A DNA stretch of 64,000 nt, from NCBI RefSeq assembly GCF_014534645.1, contig NZ_JACVQF010000138.1, positions 61,317-125,316 of the forward strand. Reading direction: 5' to 3'. A model generated the notes under the pieces. The model was given only the letters and a program-made list of their open reading frames with translations. It did not search any database and was not told the DNA's origin. The position numbers and the translations under genes were made by a program. This document shows positions 51,519-60,719 of the stretch, one piece after another. Numbering within the stretch: the stretch's first letter is position 1; every line of letters starts with the position of its first letter. This DNA is from Streptomyces griseicoloratus (GTDB taxonomy: Bacteria > Actinomycetota > Actinomycetes > Streptomycetales > Streptomycetaceae).

Positions 51519-52942
51519 CTGCCGAACGCACCGTGCCCTCCCCCGGCGCTCCGCCACGGGACCACGGATTGTCAGCCGTCTCCGTCATGCCGCCGCCCGG
51601 CGCCGCCACCGGTGTCCGGTTCCCCGCCGCGCGGCCCCCCGCACGGCCGGTCTCCCCGATCCCGCTGATCGTCGCGGACGGTGCCGCCGCCCTGCTGGGC
51701 ACGCTGGCGCTCACCGGGGACCGGCGCCACCCGCTGCTCATCGCCCTGCTGATCACGGCATCGCTGCTGCTGCGCCCGCGCGCCGGCCGGCCGCCGGTGC
51801 CGGGGCTGCTGGAGGAACTGCCCGCCGTGTGCGGCCGCATCGCCGTCGCCTGGCTGGCGTCCGCCGCGCTCTGGGCGGCGTACCGGCCGGAGCAGGCGCT
51901 GTCCGCCGGCACCGTGCTGACGGGTCTCGCCGTGCAGGCCGCCGCCGGCTGCGTGCTGCGCGCCGCCGTGCACGGGCGGCGGCGCGCCGCACTGCTGCGC
52001 CACCCGCACGCCGCGCTCGTCGTCGGCCCGGCGGCGACCGCCCAGCGCGTGGCCGCGGCGGTGCTGCGCCATCCGCGGTGCGGGCTGCGGCCGGTGGGGG
52101 TCGTCGCCGAGCAGCCGGACGGCTCCGAGGGCATCCCGGTGCTGCGCACCGGCGAGGAGGTCGAGCGGGCGGTCATCCAGAACGGGGTGCGGGCGGTGCT
52201 CGCCGTCCATCCCTCGGTACGCGCCGAACAGGGGCCGCTGCTGCGGACGCTGGCCGAGTCGGGCTGCGTGGTCTGGGAGGTCGACGCCGACTCCCCGTCG
52301 TACACCGCCGGCGAACGGCTCGCCGGGTTCTCCTGCCGGCGTCTGGACCTGTCCCCGGTGCGCCCCGGCGGCGTGGGCAAGCGGATGCTCGACATCCTTG
52401 TGTCGGGGGCGCTGCTGCTGCTGGTCAGCCCGCTGCTGCTGGTGTGTGCGGCCGCCCTGCGGATCGCCGACGGTCCGGGCGTGATGTTCCGGCAGGAGCG
52501 CATCGGCAGGGACGGAAGGCCGTTCACCCTGCTGAAGTTCCGTACCCACCGACCGGTCGACGAGCACGAGTCGGCGACCCGGTGGAGCGTGGCCGACGAG
52601 AACGAGATGCGCCGGTTCTGCCGCATGCTGCGGCGTACCTCGCTCGACGAGCTGCTCCAGTTGTGGAACGTGCTCCGCGGGGACATGAGCCTGGTAGGGC
52701 CGCGGCCCGAACGCGCCTACTTCGTCCGGCAGTTCAGCCAGACCTATCCCGGTTACGCGGCCCGGCACCGGATGCGGACCGGCATCACCGGCCTCGCCCA
52801 GGTCCACGGGTTGCGCGGGGACACCTCGATCGAGGACCGCTGCCGCTTCGACAACGCCTACATCGACGACTGGTCGCTGTGGCAGGACGTCTGCATCCTG
52901 CTGCGCACCGCGGCCACGCTGGTACGTCCGACGGGGAGCTGA
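51515..52942 (+). CDS. Polyprenyl-phosphate sugar phosphotransferase (initiating enzyme, WbaP/EpsE type)
   Basis: The product is 475 residues. The N-terminal half has four or five hydrophobic segments and a CoA-binding-like Rossmann part (AALVVGPAATAQRVAAAVLR). The C-terminal bacterial sugar transferase domain has KRMLDILVSGALLLLVSPLL, VMFRQERIGRDGRPFTLLKF, RTSLDELLQLWNVLRGDMSL, VGPRPE and a PGYAARHRMRTGITGLAQVH catalytic stretch. It attaches the first sugar phosphate to undecaprenyl phosphate at the inner membrane face. The GTGA overlap with the upstream GT gene shows coupling. Confidence 0.94.
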   Translation: MTAERTVPSPGAPPRDHGLSAVSVMPPPGAATGVRFPAARPPARPVSPIPLIVADGAAALLGTLALTGDRRHPLLIALLITASLLLRPRAGRPPVPGLLEELPAVCGRIAVAWLASAALWAAYRPEQALSAGTVLTGLAVQAAAGCVLRAAVHGRRRAALLRHPHAALVVGPAATAQRVAAAVLRHPRCGLRPVGVVAEQPDGSEGIPVLRTGEEVERAVIQNGVRAVLAVHPSVRAEQGPLLRTLAESGCVVWEVDADSPSYTAGERLAGFSCRRLDLSPVRPGGVGKRMLDILVSGALLLLVSPLLLVCAAALRIADGPGVMFRQERIGRDGRPFTLLKFRTHRPVDEHESATRWSVADENEMRRFCRMLRRTSLDELLQLWNVLRGDMSLVGPRPERAYFVRQFSQTYPGYAARHRMRTGITGLAQVHGLRGDTSIEDRCRFDNAYIDDWSLWQDVCILLRTAATLVRPTGS

Positions 52943-52947
52943 CAGTC

Positions 52948-54291
52948 GTGAGCCTCGCCCTCGCACCGCTGCCGCGCCGGGCCGCCGCGCTGGTGCCGGT
53001 CCTGCCCCTGGTGGCGGTGCCCGCCCTGCTGGCCCTGCCGCTGACGGGGGACGGCGCGGGGCCCGCCGACGTCGCCTCCGCGCTGGTGGTGGGGTACTGC
53101 GTGATCCGTCTGCTGCGCGAGCGGCGGCGCCCGCTGTCGGCCACGGCGGCCCTGGTGCTCGGCCTGCCGGTCGCCGGGATCGCGCTCGCCGCGCTGGGGG
53201 CGTCCTCGCCCCAGGCGGGGCTCACCGGCATGGGGCGCTATCTGCAGGTCTTCGTGCTCGTCCCGGCGGCCGTGCTGATGCTGGTCCGCGACCGGGCCGG
53301 CTTCCGGGTGCTGGCCTGGTCGTTCGTGGGGCTCGCGGGGTGGCAGGGGGCCGTCGGCGTGCACCAGTACGTCACCCGGACCGGCGCGTCCTACCAGGGC
53401 GAGGACATCCGGGCGGTCGGCACCTTCGGGGCCGAGGACGTGATGGGCATGGCGACGGCGGTCTCCCTCGGCCTGGTGTGCGCGGTCGGGATCGCGCTGG
53501 GCCGGGCGCCCGTGCGGCAGCGGGCGGCGGCCGCCGGGTGCGCCCTGGTGCTGCTGCTGCCGCTGGCGCTCTCCTTCAGCCGGGGCGCCTGGATCGCGAC
53601 CGCCCTGACGTGCGCCCTGCAGCTGGCGCTGGCCGGACTGCGGCGCGCGCTGAGGGTGGCCGCGGCCGTGGCCGCCGCGGGGGTGGTCCTGGTGGGCGGG
53701 TTCGGGGTCGGCACGGCGCAGTTGCAGGAGCGGATGGACAGCATCGCGCAGGTCACCGACGCCCCCGACCAGTCCGTCGTCGACCGGTACGCCCTGTGGG
53801 CGTCCGCGGCCGGCATGTGGCGCGAACACCCGCTGACCGGTGTGGGCCTGAAGAACTTCCCGGAGTACCGCGACGGACACGCCACGCTGGCGCTGTCGTC
53901 GGGCAGCGACGTCGAGGGCGCCGGGGCGGAGTACCAGCGGCAGGCGCTGCTGTCGCCGCACAGCATGTACCTGCTGGTGCTGAGCGAGCAGGGCCTCATC
54001 GGGCTGCTCACGCTCGCCGGGAGCTGGCTGGCGCTGCTGGTGTGCGGGGTACGGCGGCTGCTGCGCGTCCGGCGTCACGGCCCGGGGCTGGACTGCGGGC
54101 TCGTCGCCTGCGGGGTGCTGGTCTGGCTGCTGACCGACTTCGTGTACGGGGACATCGGCGGCCCCTCGACCGTGCTGACCGCCATGGGCCTGGGGCTCGC
54201 GGCGTGGTGGGCGCTGGCCGGGGGCGAGCGGTGGGACGTCGTGCCGCGGGGCGGGCTACGGGACCGCGACGAGGAGGCCGTGTCGCGATGA
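52948..54291 (+). CDS. Wzy/O-antigen-ligase-like polysaccharide polymerase
   Basis: The product is 447 residues with about ten to twelve membrane helices. The start is GTG 52948, five bases after the upstream stop, with GGGGAG overlapping that stop. A large outer loop near residues 270-335 (DAPDQSVVDRYALWASAAGM; HPLTGVGLKNFPEY) has the O-antigen-ligase/Wzy pattern. It would join lipid-linked repeat units outside the membrane. The stop overlaps the flippase ATG (ATGA, 54288-54291). Confidence 0.9.
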   Translation: MSLALAPLPRRAAALVPVLPLVAVPALLALPLTGDGAGPADVASALVVGYCVIRLLRERRRPLSATAALVLGLPVAGIALAALGASSPQAGLTGMGRYLQVFVLVPAAVLMLVRDRAGFRVLAWSFVGLAGWQGAVGVHQYVTRTGASYQGEDIRAVGTFGAEDVMGMATAVSLGLVCAVGIALGRAPVRQRAAAAGCALVLLLPLALSFSRGAWIATALTCALQLALAGLRRALRVAAAVAAAGVVLVGGFGVGTAQLQERMDSIAQVTDAPDQSVVDRYALWASAAGMWREHPLTGVGLKNFPEYRDGHATLALSSGSDVEGAGAEYQRQALLSPHSMYLLVLSEQGLIGLLTLAGSWLALLVCGVRRLLRVRRHGPGLDCGLVACGVLVWLLTDFVYGDIGGPSTVLTAMGLGLAAWWALAGGERWDVVPRGGLRDRDEEAVSR

Positions 54292-56768
54292 CGGTACTGC
54301 CTTCCCAAACCCCCGGCGCCGAGACCACCCCTCCGGCCCCCGCCGGCCCCACAACCGACACACCCGAGGCCAACGCGCCCCAACCTGCCGCCCCCCGGCG
54401 ACCTGACCCCGAAACCTCCGGGCCCGGCCCCGCCAGCCCCCAGCCGGTGGGGCCGGAGACCGACGGCCCCGGACCCCTCCGCCCCCACCCCGTCGGGCCG
54501 GAGACCGACGGGGCCAGGCCCGTCCACCCCCAGCCCGTCCACCCTCAGCCCGTCGGACCGGAGACCGGCGGGCCCGCGCCCGTCCACCCCCAGCCCGCCG
54601 GACCCGATACCGGCGGGCCCCTGGCCGACGGCACCGAAACCGGCAGGCCGACAACGGGCGGACTCCAGTCCGGCGAACCCGAGTCCGGCGGGCCCAAGCC
54701 CGTCGGACGACCCCGAACCGTCGCCGCCGAAACCGGCGAACGCCGGCCCGGCGGACCTCGACTCGGCGGAACGGGAACCATCGAACCCGAACCCGGCGGA
54801 CCCCGGCCCGGCAAAACCGAGAACGGCGCGGCCCGGCCCGTCGGACCCCAGCCCCTCGGGGCCGAAGCGGTCGCACTCCAGCCCGGCGGACCCGAGTCCG
54901 CCGGACTCCAGTCCCGTGAACTCCAGGCCGTCCGCGCCGGCACCGGCGGAGCCGAAACCGCCGCGCTCCAGCCCTTCGGTCCCCAGCCCGACAGGCCGGG
55001 AACCGGCGCGACCCGGACCGCCGAACCCCAGCCCGACAGACCGGGGACCGCCCCGACCCGGACCGGCGGACCCAAGCCCCCCGGGGCCGAAACGGTCGCA
55101 CTCCAGCCCGGCGGACCCCAACCCCGAGGATCCCGACCCGGCGGAGGCGAATCCGCGGCCTCGGCATCGGCATCGGCATCGGCATCGCGGAAGTTTCTTG
55201 CCCGGGCGACGCTCGTCACGGCGTCGCTGTCCGTCGCCGGGTCGGTGCTCGGGCTGGTGCGTGACCAGTCGCTGGCGCGGCTGTTCGGCGCCGGGAGCGA
55301 CACGGACGCCTTCCTCGTCGCGTGGACCGTGCCCGAGCTGGCCGCCACGCTGCTGATCGAGGACGGGCTGGCGCTGGTGCTGATCCCGGCGTTCAGTCTG
55401 GCACTGGCCCGCCGTGCCCGGGGCGCCCCGGGTGACCCGGTCCGCGCCCTGGTCGCCGCCACCCTGCCCCGGCTGTGCCTCGCCTTCGCCGCCGTGGCCG
55501 CGCTGGTCGCCGGTACGGCCCCCTACCTGGTCCGGGTCCTGGCGCCCGGCCTGCCCGATCCCCGCCTCGCCGTCGACTGCACCCGGCTCACCGCGATCAG
55601 CCTGCTGGCCTTCGGGCTCGCCGGGTACTGCAGCGCCGCGCTCCGGGCGCACCGCCGCTTCTTCGCGCCCGCGGCGATCTACGTCGCCTACAACACCGGC
55701 ATCATCGCCGCGATGTTCCTGCTCGGCGGCCGGTGGGGCGTGCGTTCCGCGGCGGTCGGGGTAGCGGTGGGCGGCTGCCTCATGGTGGCCGTGCAACTGC
55801 CGTCACTGTGGCGGCGGCTGACGTCGCCCGCGCCGGCCCCCGACGCTCCCGGGGCCGGGGCCGGCGTCGAGGAGCGGCCGATGCGGCTCGCCCTGGTCGT
55901 CACCGTCCTCCTGTTCGCCCTGTGCCGCCAGTCCCAGGTCCTCGTCGAACGCTTCCTCGCCTCCTCCCTGCCCGCCGGCGCCATCTCGCACCTGAACTAC
56001 GCGCAGAAGGTGGCCCAGATCCCGATGACACTGTCGCTGATGGTGTGCACCGTCACCTTCCCCGTGGTGGCGCGGGCGCTCGCGGACGGGGACACCGAAC
56101 GCGCCCGCAGCCGCGTGGAGCGGGACCTGGTGCTGGCGTCCTGCATCGTGCTGCTGGGCATGTCCGCGGTGATCGCCTGCGCACCGCAGATGATCGAACT
56201 GCTCTTCCAGCGCGGCGCGTTCACCGCGGGCGACACCACGGCGACGGCGGACGTCATGCGCGTCTACGCCCTCGGCCTGCTGGGCCAGACGCTGGTGGGC
56301 GCCCTGGTCCGCTCGTACTTCTCGGCGGGCCGGCCCAGCTGGTACCCGGTCGGCGTGATGACCGCGGGCATCGCCGTGACGTCCTTGGTCGGCGCCGTGA
56401 CCGTGCACCCCTGGGGCGTGGCGGGGATCGCCGCCGCCAACGCCCTCGGCATCACCGTCACCGCCGCCCTGCTGCTCGGCGGCCTGCGCACGACCCGTCG
56501 CAACAGCCCCCACGGCGTCTCGGTCCGCGTCCGGCAGGTCCTGGCCGAGCTGAGCCGGCCCGTGCTCGCCGCGGCCGCCGCCACCGTCGCCGGGGCGTTC
56601 GCCGCGAGCCTGTTCCCGTCACCGGTGGCGGGCCTCGCGGCCGGCTGTCTGACCGTGGCCGCCGTCTTCGTCCCGCTCACCTGGGCCCTCGGGGTCCCGG
56701 GCTCCGCATCCGCCCTGCGCTCCGTACGCGCCGTCACACGAAAGCTCACCCATGGCCGCTCCCGTTGA
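54288..56768 (+). CDS. MurJ/MviN-family flippase with a ~300-residue repeat-rich N-terminal tail
   Basis: The product is 826 residues, of which about 500 (from residue ~305) are a normal MurJ core with 13-14 helices. Landmarks: SVAGSVLGLVRDQSLARLFG, LVLIPAFSLALA, HLNYAQKVAQIPMTLSLMV, VLLFQRGAFTAGDTTATADV and YSAGRP-like SYFSAGRPSWYPVG. In this operon it probably flips lipid-linked polysaccharide units in place of Wzx. The N-terminal ~300 residues are Pro/Gly/Glu/Thr repeats (QPVGPETDGPGP and QPGGPESAGLQ types) ending in an Ala-Ser run. Only one GTG near 54447 could offer a later start, so the tail is probably translated. Its role is unknown. Confidence 0.9.
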   Translation: MTVLPSQTPGAETTPPAPAGPTTDTPEANAPQPAAPRRPDPETSGPGPASPQPVGPETDGPGPLRPHPVGPETDGARPVHPQPVHPQPVGPETGGPAPVHPQPAGPDTGGPLADGTETGRPTTGGLQSGEPESGGPKPVGRPRTVAAETGERRPGGPRLGGTGTIEPEPGGPRPGKTENGAARPVGPQPLGAEAVALQPGGPESAGLQSRELQAVRAGTGGAETAALQPFGPQPDRPGTGATRTAEPQPDRPGTAPTRTGGPKPPGAETVALQPGGPQPRGSRPGGGESAASASASASASRKFLARATLVTASLSVAGSVLGLVRDQSLARLFGAGSDTDAFLVAWTVPELAATLLIEDGLALVLIPAFSLALARRARGAPGDPVRALVAATLPRLCLAFAAVAALVAGTAPYLVRVLAPGLPDPRLAVDCTRLTAISLLAFGLAGYCSAALRAHRRFFAPAAIYVAYNTGIIAAMFLLGGRWGVRSAAVGVAVGGCLMVAVQLPSLWRRLTSPAPAPDAPGAGAGVEERPMRLALVVTVLLFALCRQSQVLVERFLASSLPAGAISHLNYAQKVAQIPMTLSLMVCTVTFPVVARALADGDTERARSRVERDLVLASCIVLLGMSAVIACAPQMIELLFQRGAFTAGDTTATADVMRVYALGLLGQTLVGALVRSYFSAGRPSWYPVGVMTAGIAVTSLVGAVTVHPWGVAGIAAANALGITVTAALLLGGLRTTRRNSPHGVSVRVRQVLAELSRPVLAAAAATVAGAFAASLFPSPVAGLAAGCLTVAAVFVPLTWALGVPGSASALRSVRAVTRKLTHGRSR
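54408..55190 (+). repeat. Degenerate tandem repeats encoding the flippase tail, ending in a GGCATC microsatellite
   Basis: About 260 codons of imperfect 10-14-residue units (consensus near PQPVGPETGGP and LQPGGPE). The array ends at about 55160-55190 with GGCATC repeated four times (Ala-Ser). Segments such as GTCGCACTCCAGCCCGGCGG recur almost exactly (near 54867 and 55098). Confidence 0.85.
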
Positions 56769-57516
56769 TTCCGTCACCACCAGCAGACTTCCCGCACCGC
56801 GCCCGGGGCCCCTCCCGTGGGTGGCGATGTACCACTCGGTGGGCGACTGCTCGGACGATCCCTACCGCATCACGGTCACACCCGAGCGGCTCGGGAGGCA
56901 GCTGGCCTGGCTGCGCAGGCGCGGGCTGCGCGGCGTGTCCGTGGCCGACCTGCTCGCCGCCCGCGCCCGGGGCGAGGGCCGGGGCCTGGTCGGGCTCACC
57001 TTCGACGACGGGTACGCCGACTTCGTCACCGCCGCCCTGCCGCTGCTGCGCCGCTGGAACTGCGGCGCCACCCTCTTCGTCCTGCCCGGCCGGCTCGGCG
57101 GCGACAACGCCTGGGACCCGCTCGGCCCGCGCAAGCCGCTGCTGACGGCGGACGGCATCCGGCAGGCGGCCGCCGAGGGCGTGGAGATCGGCTCCCACGG
57201 GCTCACGCACATCGACCTCACCCGGGCGGACGACCTCACCCTCAAGGCCGAGACCGTCGAGAGCCGGGCGCGGCTGGCCGAGCTGACCGGCACCCGCGTC
57301 GACGGCTTCTGCTACCCGTACGGCACGGTCGACGCCCGCGCCGTCGAAGCCGTACGGGATGCGGGCTACGCCTACGCCTGCGCCATCGACCCCGGCCCGC
57401 TGACCGGCCCGCACGCCCTGCCCCGCGTCCACGTCGGGCAGAACGACACGGCCTGGCGGCTGTACCTCAAGCACCGTCTGCACCGTCTGCGCCGGCGCCC
57501 GGTGGAGGGTCTGTGA
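56752..57516 (+). CDS. Polysaccharide deacetylase (CE4/NodB)
   Basis: The product is 254 residues; ATG 56752 overlaps the flippase stop by 17 bases. CE4 motif 1 LTFDDGYADF (metal-binding second aspartate near residue 85) and motif 2 SHGLTHIDL (two histidines near 148-152) are intact, as is motif 3-like CYPYGTVDARA. There is no signal peptide, so it would act on cytosolic or lipid-linked intermediates, or be exported with the complex. It would de-N-acetylate a hexosamine, giving a cationic polymer. Confidence 0.92.
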   Translation: MAAPVDSVTTSRLPAPRPGPLPWVAMYHSVGDCSDDPYRITVTPERLGRQLAWLRRRGLRGVSVADLLAARARGEGRGLVGLTFDDGYADFVTAALPLLRRWNCGATLFVLPGRLGGDNAWDPLGPRKPLLTADGIRQAAAEGVEIGSHGLTHIDLTRADDLTLKAETVESRARLAELTGTRVDGFCYPYGTVDARAVEAVRDAGYAYACAIDPGPLTGPHALPRVHVGQNDTAWRLYLKHRLHRLRRRPVEGL

Positions 57517-57517
57517 G

Positions 57518-58672
57518 ATGAAGGCCCTGCACATCATCACCGGCCTCGGCGTCGGCGGTGCCGAGCAGCAACTGCGCCTGCTGCTGCGTCATCTGCCCGT
57601 CGACTGCGACGTCGTCACGCTCACCAACCCCGGCGCGGTCGCCGAGGGCCTCACCGCCGACGGCGTCCGCGTCGTGCATCTCGGCATGGGCGGCAACCGC
57701 GACCTGACCGCGCTCCCGCGGCTGGTCCGGGTGATCCGCTCCGGCGGCTACGACCTGGTGCACACGCACCTGTACCGGGCCTGCGTGTACGGCCGGCTCG
57801 CCGCGCGCGTCGCCGGGGTCCGCGCCGTCGTCGCCACCGAGCACTCCCTGGGCGACTCGCAGATGGAGGGCCGCGCGCTGACGCCCGGGGTCCGCGCGCT
57901 GTACCTCGCCAGCGAACGGCTCGGCTCGTCGACGGTCGCCGTCTCCTCGGCGGTGGCCGACCGCCTGAAGCGCTGGGGCGTGCCCGCGCCCCGTATCGAG
58001 GTCGTCCCGAACGGCATCGACCTGGACCGCTTCCGCTTCGACCCCGAGCGGCGCGAGCGCACCCGCCGGCGCCTCGGCCTGCCCGAGGGGGCGTTCGTCG
58101 TCGGCGGTGTCGGCCGGCTCACCCGGGGCAAGCGGTTCGACGTCCTCGTGCAGGCGCTCACCCGGCTCCCCGACGACCACTGGCTGCTGCTGGTGGGCGG
58201 CGGCCCCGAGGAGCACGTCCTGCGCCGCACGGCCCACGAGGCCGGCGTGGCCGGCCGGGTCCTGTTCACCGGCGAACGCCCCTATCTCCCCGACGACTCC
58301 CCCGGCCCCGACCTGCCCGCGCTCACCTCGGCGATGGACCTGTTCGCGTCGCCGTCCGCGGAGGAGGCCTTCGGTCTCGCGGCCGTGGAGGCGCTGGCGT
58401 CGGGCCTGCCCGTGCTCTACGCCTCCTGCCCGGCGATCGAGGACCTGCGGCCGCCGGCCGCCGCCGGCGCCCGGCGCGTGTGCGGCGGCCCCGAGGCGTA
58501 CGCCCGCGCGATCGCCGAGGTGCGCGGGTCGGGCCCCCGCCCGCGCACGGCCCCCGAGGTCGCGCACCGCTACAGCATCACCCGCAGCACGGCCCGCCTC
58601 ATGGACGTGTACGCGGCCGCCGTCTCCCGTTCGTCGTCCTCCCCCTCACCCATCGGAGCGAGCCCGTCATGA
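57518..58672 (+). CDS. GT4-family glycosyltransferase
   Basis: The product is 384 residues; the ATG is one base after the deacetylase stop, with GGTGGAGGG upstream. Markers: HIITGLGVGGAEQQLRLLL, YDLVHTHLYRACVYG, VVPNGIDLDRFRF, VGRLTRGKRFDVL, and the EX7E motif SPSAEEAFGLAAVEALASG. The N-terminal glycine-rich GGAEQ is typical of exopolysaccharide GT4 enzymes. It adds a second sugar to the repeat unit. The stop overlaps the Wzz-like start (ATGA, 58669-58672). Confidence 0.93.
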   Translation: MKALHIITGLGVGGAEQQLRLLLRHLPVDCDVVTLTNPGAVAEGLTADGVRVVHLGMGGNRDLTALPRLVRVIRSGGYDLVHTHLYRACVYGRLAARVAGVRAVVATEHSLGDSQMEGRALTPGVRALYLASERLGSSTVAVSSAVADRLKRWGVPAPRIEVVPNGIDLDRFRFDPERRERTRRRLGLPEGAFVVGGVGRLTRGKRFDVLVQALTRLPDDHWLLLVGGGPEEHVLRRTAHEAGVAGRVLFTGERPYLPDDSPGPDLPALTSAMDLFASPSAEEAFGLAAVEALASGLPVLYASCPAIEDLRPPAAAGARRVCGGPEAYARAIAEVRGSGPRPRTAPEVAHRYSITRSTARLMDVYAAAVSRSSSSPSPIGASPS

Positions 58673-59334
58673 CCGACACTCCGACCCGTCGCCGCCGCCT
58701 CTCCCCGGCCCGCTTCAGGAGGCTGCCGTCCTGGTCCGTGCTCGTGGCCGGCACCTTGACCGGCGGCCTGCTCGGCGGCGCGTACGGCCTGCTCACCCCG
58801 GAGACGTACACGGCCACCAGCTACGTCGTCGCCGTACCGACCTCGAAGTCCACCCCCGAGGCGGCCCGCGGTTTCGCGCAGGCGTACGGCCGGGTGGCCA
58901 CGCAGCTCGCGGTGCTCGGGGACGCCCAGGTCTGGGCGGGCGTGCCGGTGCGGGCGCTGCAGGATCACGTGCGGGCGGTGACCTCGCCGGACGCGCCGAT
59001 GGTCGCCGTGTCGGCCACCTCCTCGCGGCCCGGACTCGCGGTCGACATGGCCAACGCGGTCTCCCGGGCGCTGACGCAGCACGCGGACCACACCAAGGGC
59101 AGCACCCAGGTCCGGCTCGTGCAGTTCTCACGGGCGGTGAAGCCGAGCGAGCCGACGTCCGCGTCGTGGGCGGTGACCACGGCGGTGGGGGCGAGCGCGG
59201 GCGGGCTGCTGGGCGGGCTCGCCCTGCTGGCCGGGCCGCGGCGGACCGGCCGGGACGACGAGGCCCGCCCCGCGGCCTCGGTGCCCGGCCCGGCCACCGC
59301 CGCCCGTGTGCACGGGAAGCGGTCGGGCCGGTGA
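58669..59334 (+). CDS. Wzz-like chain-length/co-polymerase protein
   Basis: The product is 221 residues. TM1 (LVAGTLTGGLLGGAYGLLTP) and TM2 (AVTTAVGASAGGLLGGLALL) flank an outer helical domain that starts with ETYTATSYVVAVPTS and contains AYGRVATQLAVLGD. A Pro-containing KPSEPTSAS precedes TM2, as in Wzz proteins. The short basic tail lacks Walker motifs, so it is a Wzz-type regulator without tyrosine kinase. It would set polymer length together with the polymerase. Confidence 0.85.
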   Translation: MTDTPTRRRRLSPARFRRLPSWSVLVAGTLTGGLLGGAYGLLTPETYTATSYVVAVPTSKSTPEAARGFAQAYGRVATQLAVLGDAQVWAGVPVRALQDHVRAVTSPDAPMVAVSATSSRPGLAVDMANAVSRALTQHADHTKGSTQVRLVQFSRAVKPSEPTSASWAVTTAVGASAGGLLGGLALLAGPRRTGRDDEARPAASVPGPATAARVHGKRSGR

Positions 59335-59345
59335 GCCGGGCCGCG

Positions 59346-60551
59346 CTAGTCGTTGCGCGACCACCAGTCGAAGCGGAGGCAGAGCTTTCCTCCGAGCCAG
59401 TACTCCACCCAGTTGCCCAGGTCCACCGGGGAGCAGCCCGCCGGAGGCAGCGGTGCCGTGGGGGGCGTCGGCACGGGTGTGGGCGTGGGCGTGGGGGTCG
59501 GCGCGGGGATCGTCCCGTCGGTGCGGCCGGAGAGGACCGAGCGGTAGACGCGGGACGAGCCCGGGTTGGCCCCGCACTGCCATACACCGTGCGGGCAGTA
59601 GTCGGTCAGCGTGTTGTAGAGCGGCTTGTGCCGGTCGATCCAGGCGAGCATGCGCCGCATGTACTCGGGATTGTCGCCGTTACGGAAAAGCCCCCATTCG
59701 GGATAGGAAATGGGTTTGCCGTGGGCCTTCGCGAAATCCACCTGCGCCTGCAGTCCGTAGGGCTCCTTCACCTGCTGGTCGAAGGACATCCCGGACGGCT
59801 GGTCGTAGGAATCCATGCCGATGATGTCGACCGTGTCGTCGCCCGGGTAGCACTCCGTCCAGGGAACGGCGTCCCGGCCGCGGCTCGGTGTGAAGTCGAA
59901 CCGGAACTTCTGGCCCGGCACCGCGCGCATGGTGGTGACGATCCGGTTCCAGTACTTCTTCCAGGACTCGGGGTCCGGACCGCACCGGTGGGTGTACGTG
60001 GTGCCGTTCATCTCCCAGCCGAGCACGAGGACCGTGTCCGGGATCCCGAGCCGGACCAGCCGCTCGGCGAGGGCACGGAAGTGGTGGTCGAACTCCCCGG
60101 CCGCGCCCCGCCGCAGCAGGTGCCGGACCTCGTCGTCGCGGACGCCCTCCTCGTTGCGCTCCTGCAGGGGCACGTTGAGGACGAGCATCCGGTCGTCCTT
60201 GTCGTTGCGCCACTTCGCCCATGCCTCCAGGAAGCCGATGTCCCCCTCGATGTCGCTCCAGCGGTTACCGGGCAGGTAGGTGTGGCCGACGCGGAGTTCG
60301 GTACCGCCCAGCCAGCGGCTGAGCTGCGCCATGCGGGCCACGCCGCGGGCGTCGGAGCTGAGGAAGGCGCCGAAGGGCGGAACCTCCTCGCCCGCCGCCG
60401 GGCCGGCCCCCGGCGCCGGAGCGCTCGGATCGGCGGCTCGCACCACCCCCGCCCCCGACGCGGGACCGGACGCCAGGGCGGCCGTCACGGCGACCGCCGC
60501 CGCGCCCACGGCCAGCCGGCGGACCCCGGCCCGCCTGTGCTGTGGAGCCAT
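59346..60551 (-). CDS. Secreted GH26-type endo-beta-mannanase-like hydrolase
   Basis: The product is 401 residues, ATG 60551 with GAGAGGAGCAGGC upstream. The signal RRLAVGAAAVAVTAALASG is followed by a GH26 fold: LRVGHTYLPGNRWSD, acid/base glutamate in VLGWEMNGTTYTH, VDIIGMDSYDQPSG and the nucleophile glutamate in ISYPEWGLF. A Thr-Pro linker (TPTPTPTPVPTPP) leads to a ~45-residue tail with two cysteines. It is convergent with the polysaccharide operon and could trim or release the polymer, like the lyases/hydrolases found in other EPS loci. The true substrate is unknown. Confidence 0.88.
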   Translation of the reverse strand: MAPQHRRAGVRRLAVGAAAVAVTAALASGPASGAGVVRAADPSAPAPGAGPAAGEEVPPFGAFLSSDARGVARMAQLSRWLGGTELRVGHTYLPGNRWSDIEGDIGFLEAWAKWRNDKDDRMLVLNVPLQERNEEGVRDDEVRHLLRRGAAGEFDHHFRALAERLVRLGIPDTVLVLGWEMNGTTYTHRCGPDPESWKKYWNRIVTTMRAVPGQKFRFDFTPSRGRDAVPWTECYPGDDTVDIIGMDSYDQPSGMSFDQQVKEPYGLQAQVDFAKAHGKPISYPEWGLFRNGDNPEYMRRMLAWIDRHKPLYNTLTDYCPHGVWQCGANPGSSRVYRSVLSGRTDGTIPAPTPTPTPTPVPTPPTAPLPPAGCSPVDLGNWVEYWLGGKLCLRFDWWSRND

Positions 60552-60719
60552 GCCTGCTCCTCTCCTTCGCTCTCGTCCGACTTTCTGCCTGTTTTCTCAC
60601 TATTGACGAACAGTCATATGAAGTCAGTCACAGGAAATCCCCCGGCGCCACCGCCCCTGGGGCTTTCGAGTGCTGTTCTCGCCCGTGCGGGTGAGCCGAT
60701 CCGAAGAAAGAGAGGATTC

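Noticed and set aside
54408-55190. Possible CRISPR or intergenic repeat array
   Set aside because: Repeats are protein-level, of irregular length, and lie in an open frame continuous with the flippase.
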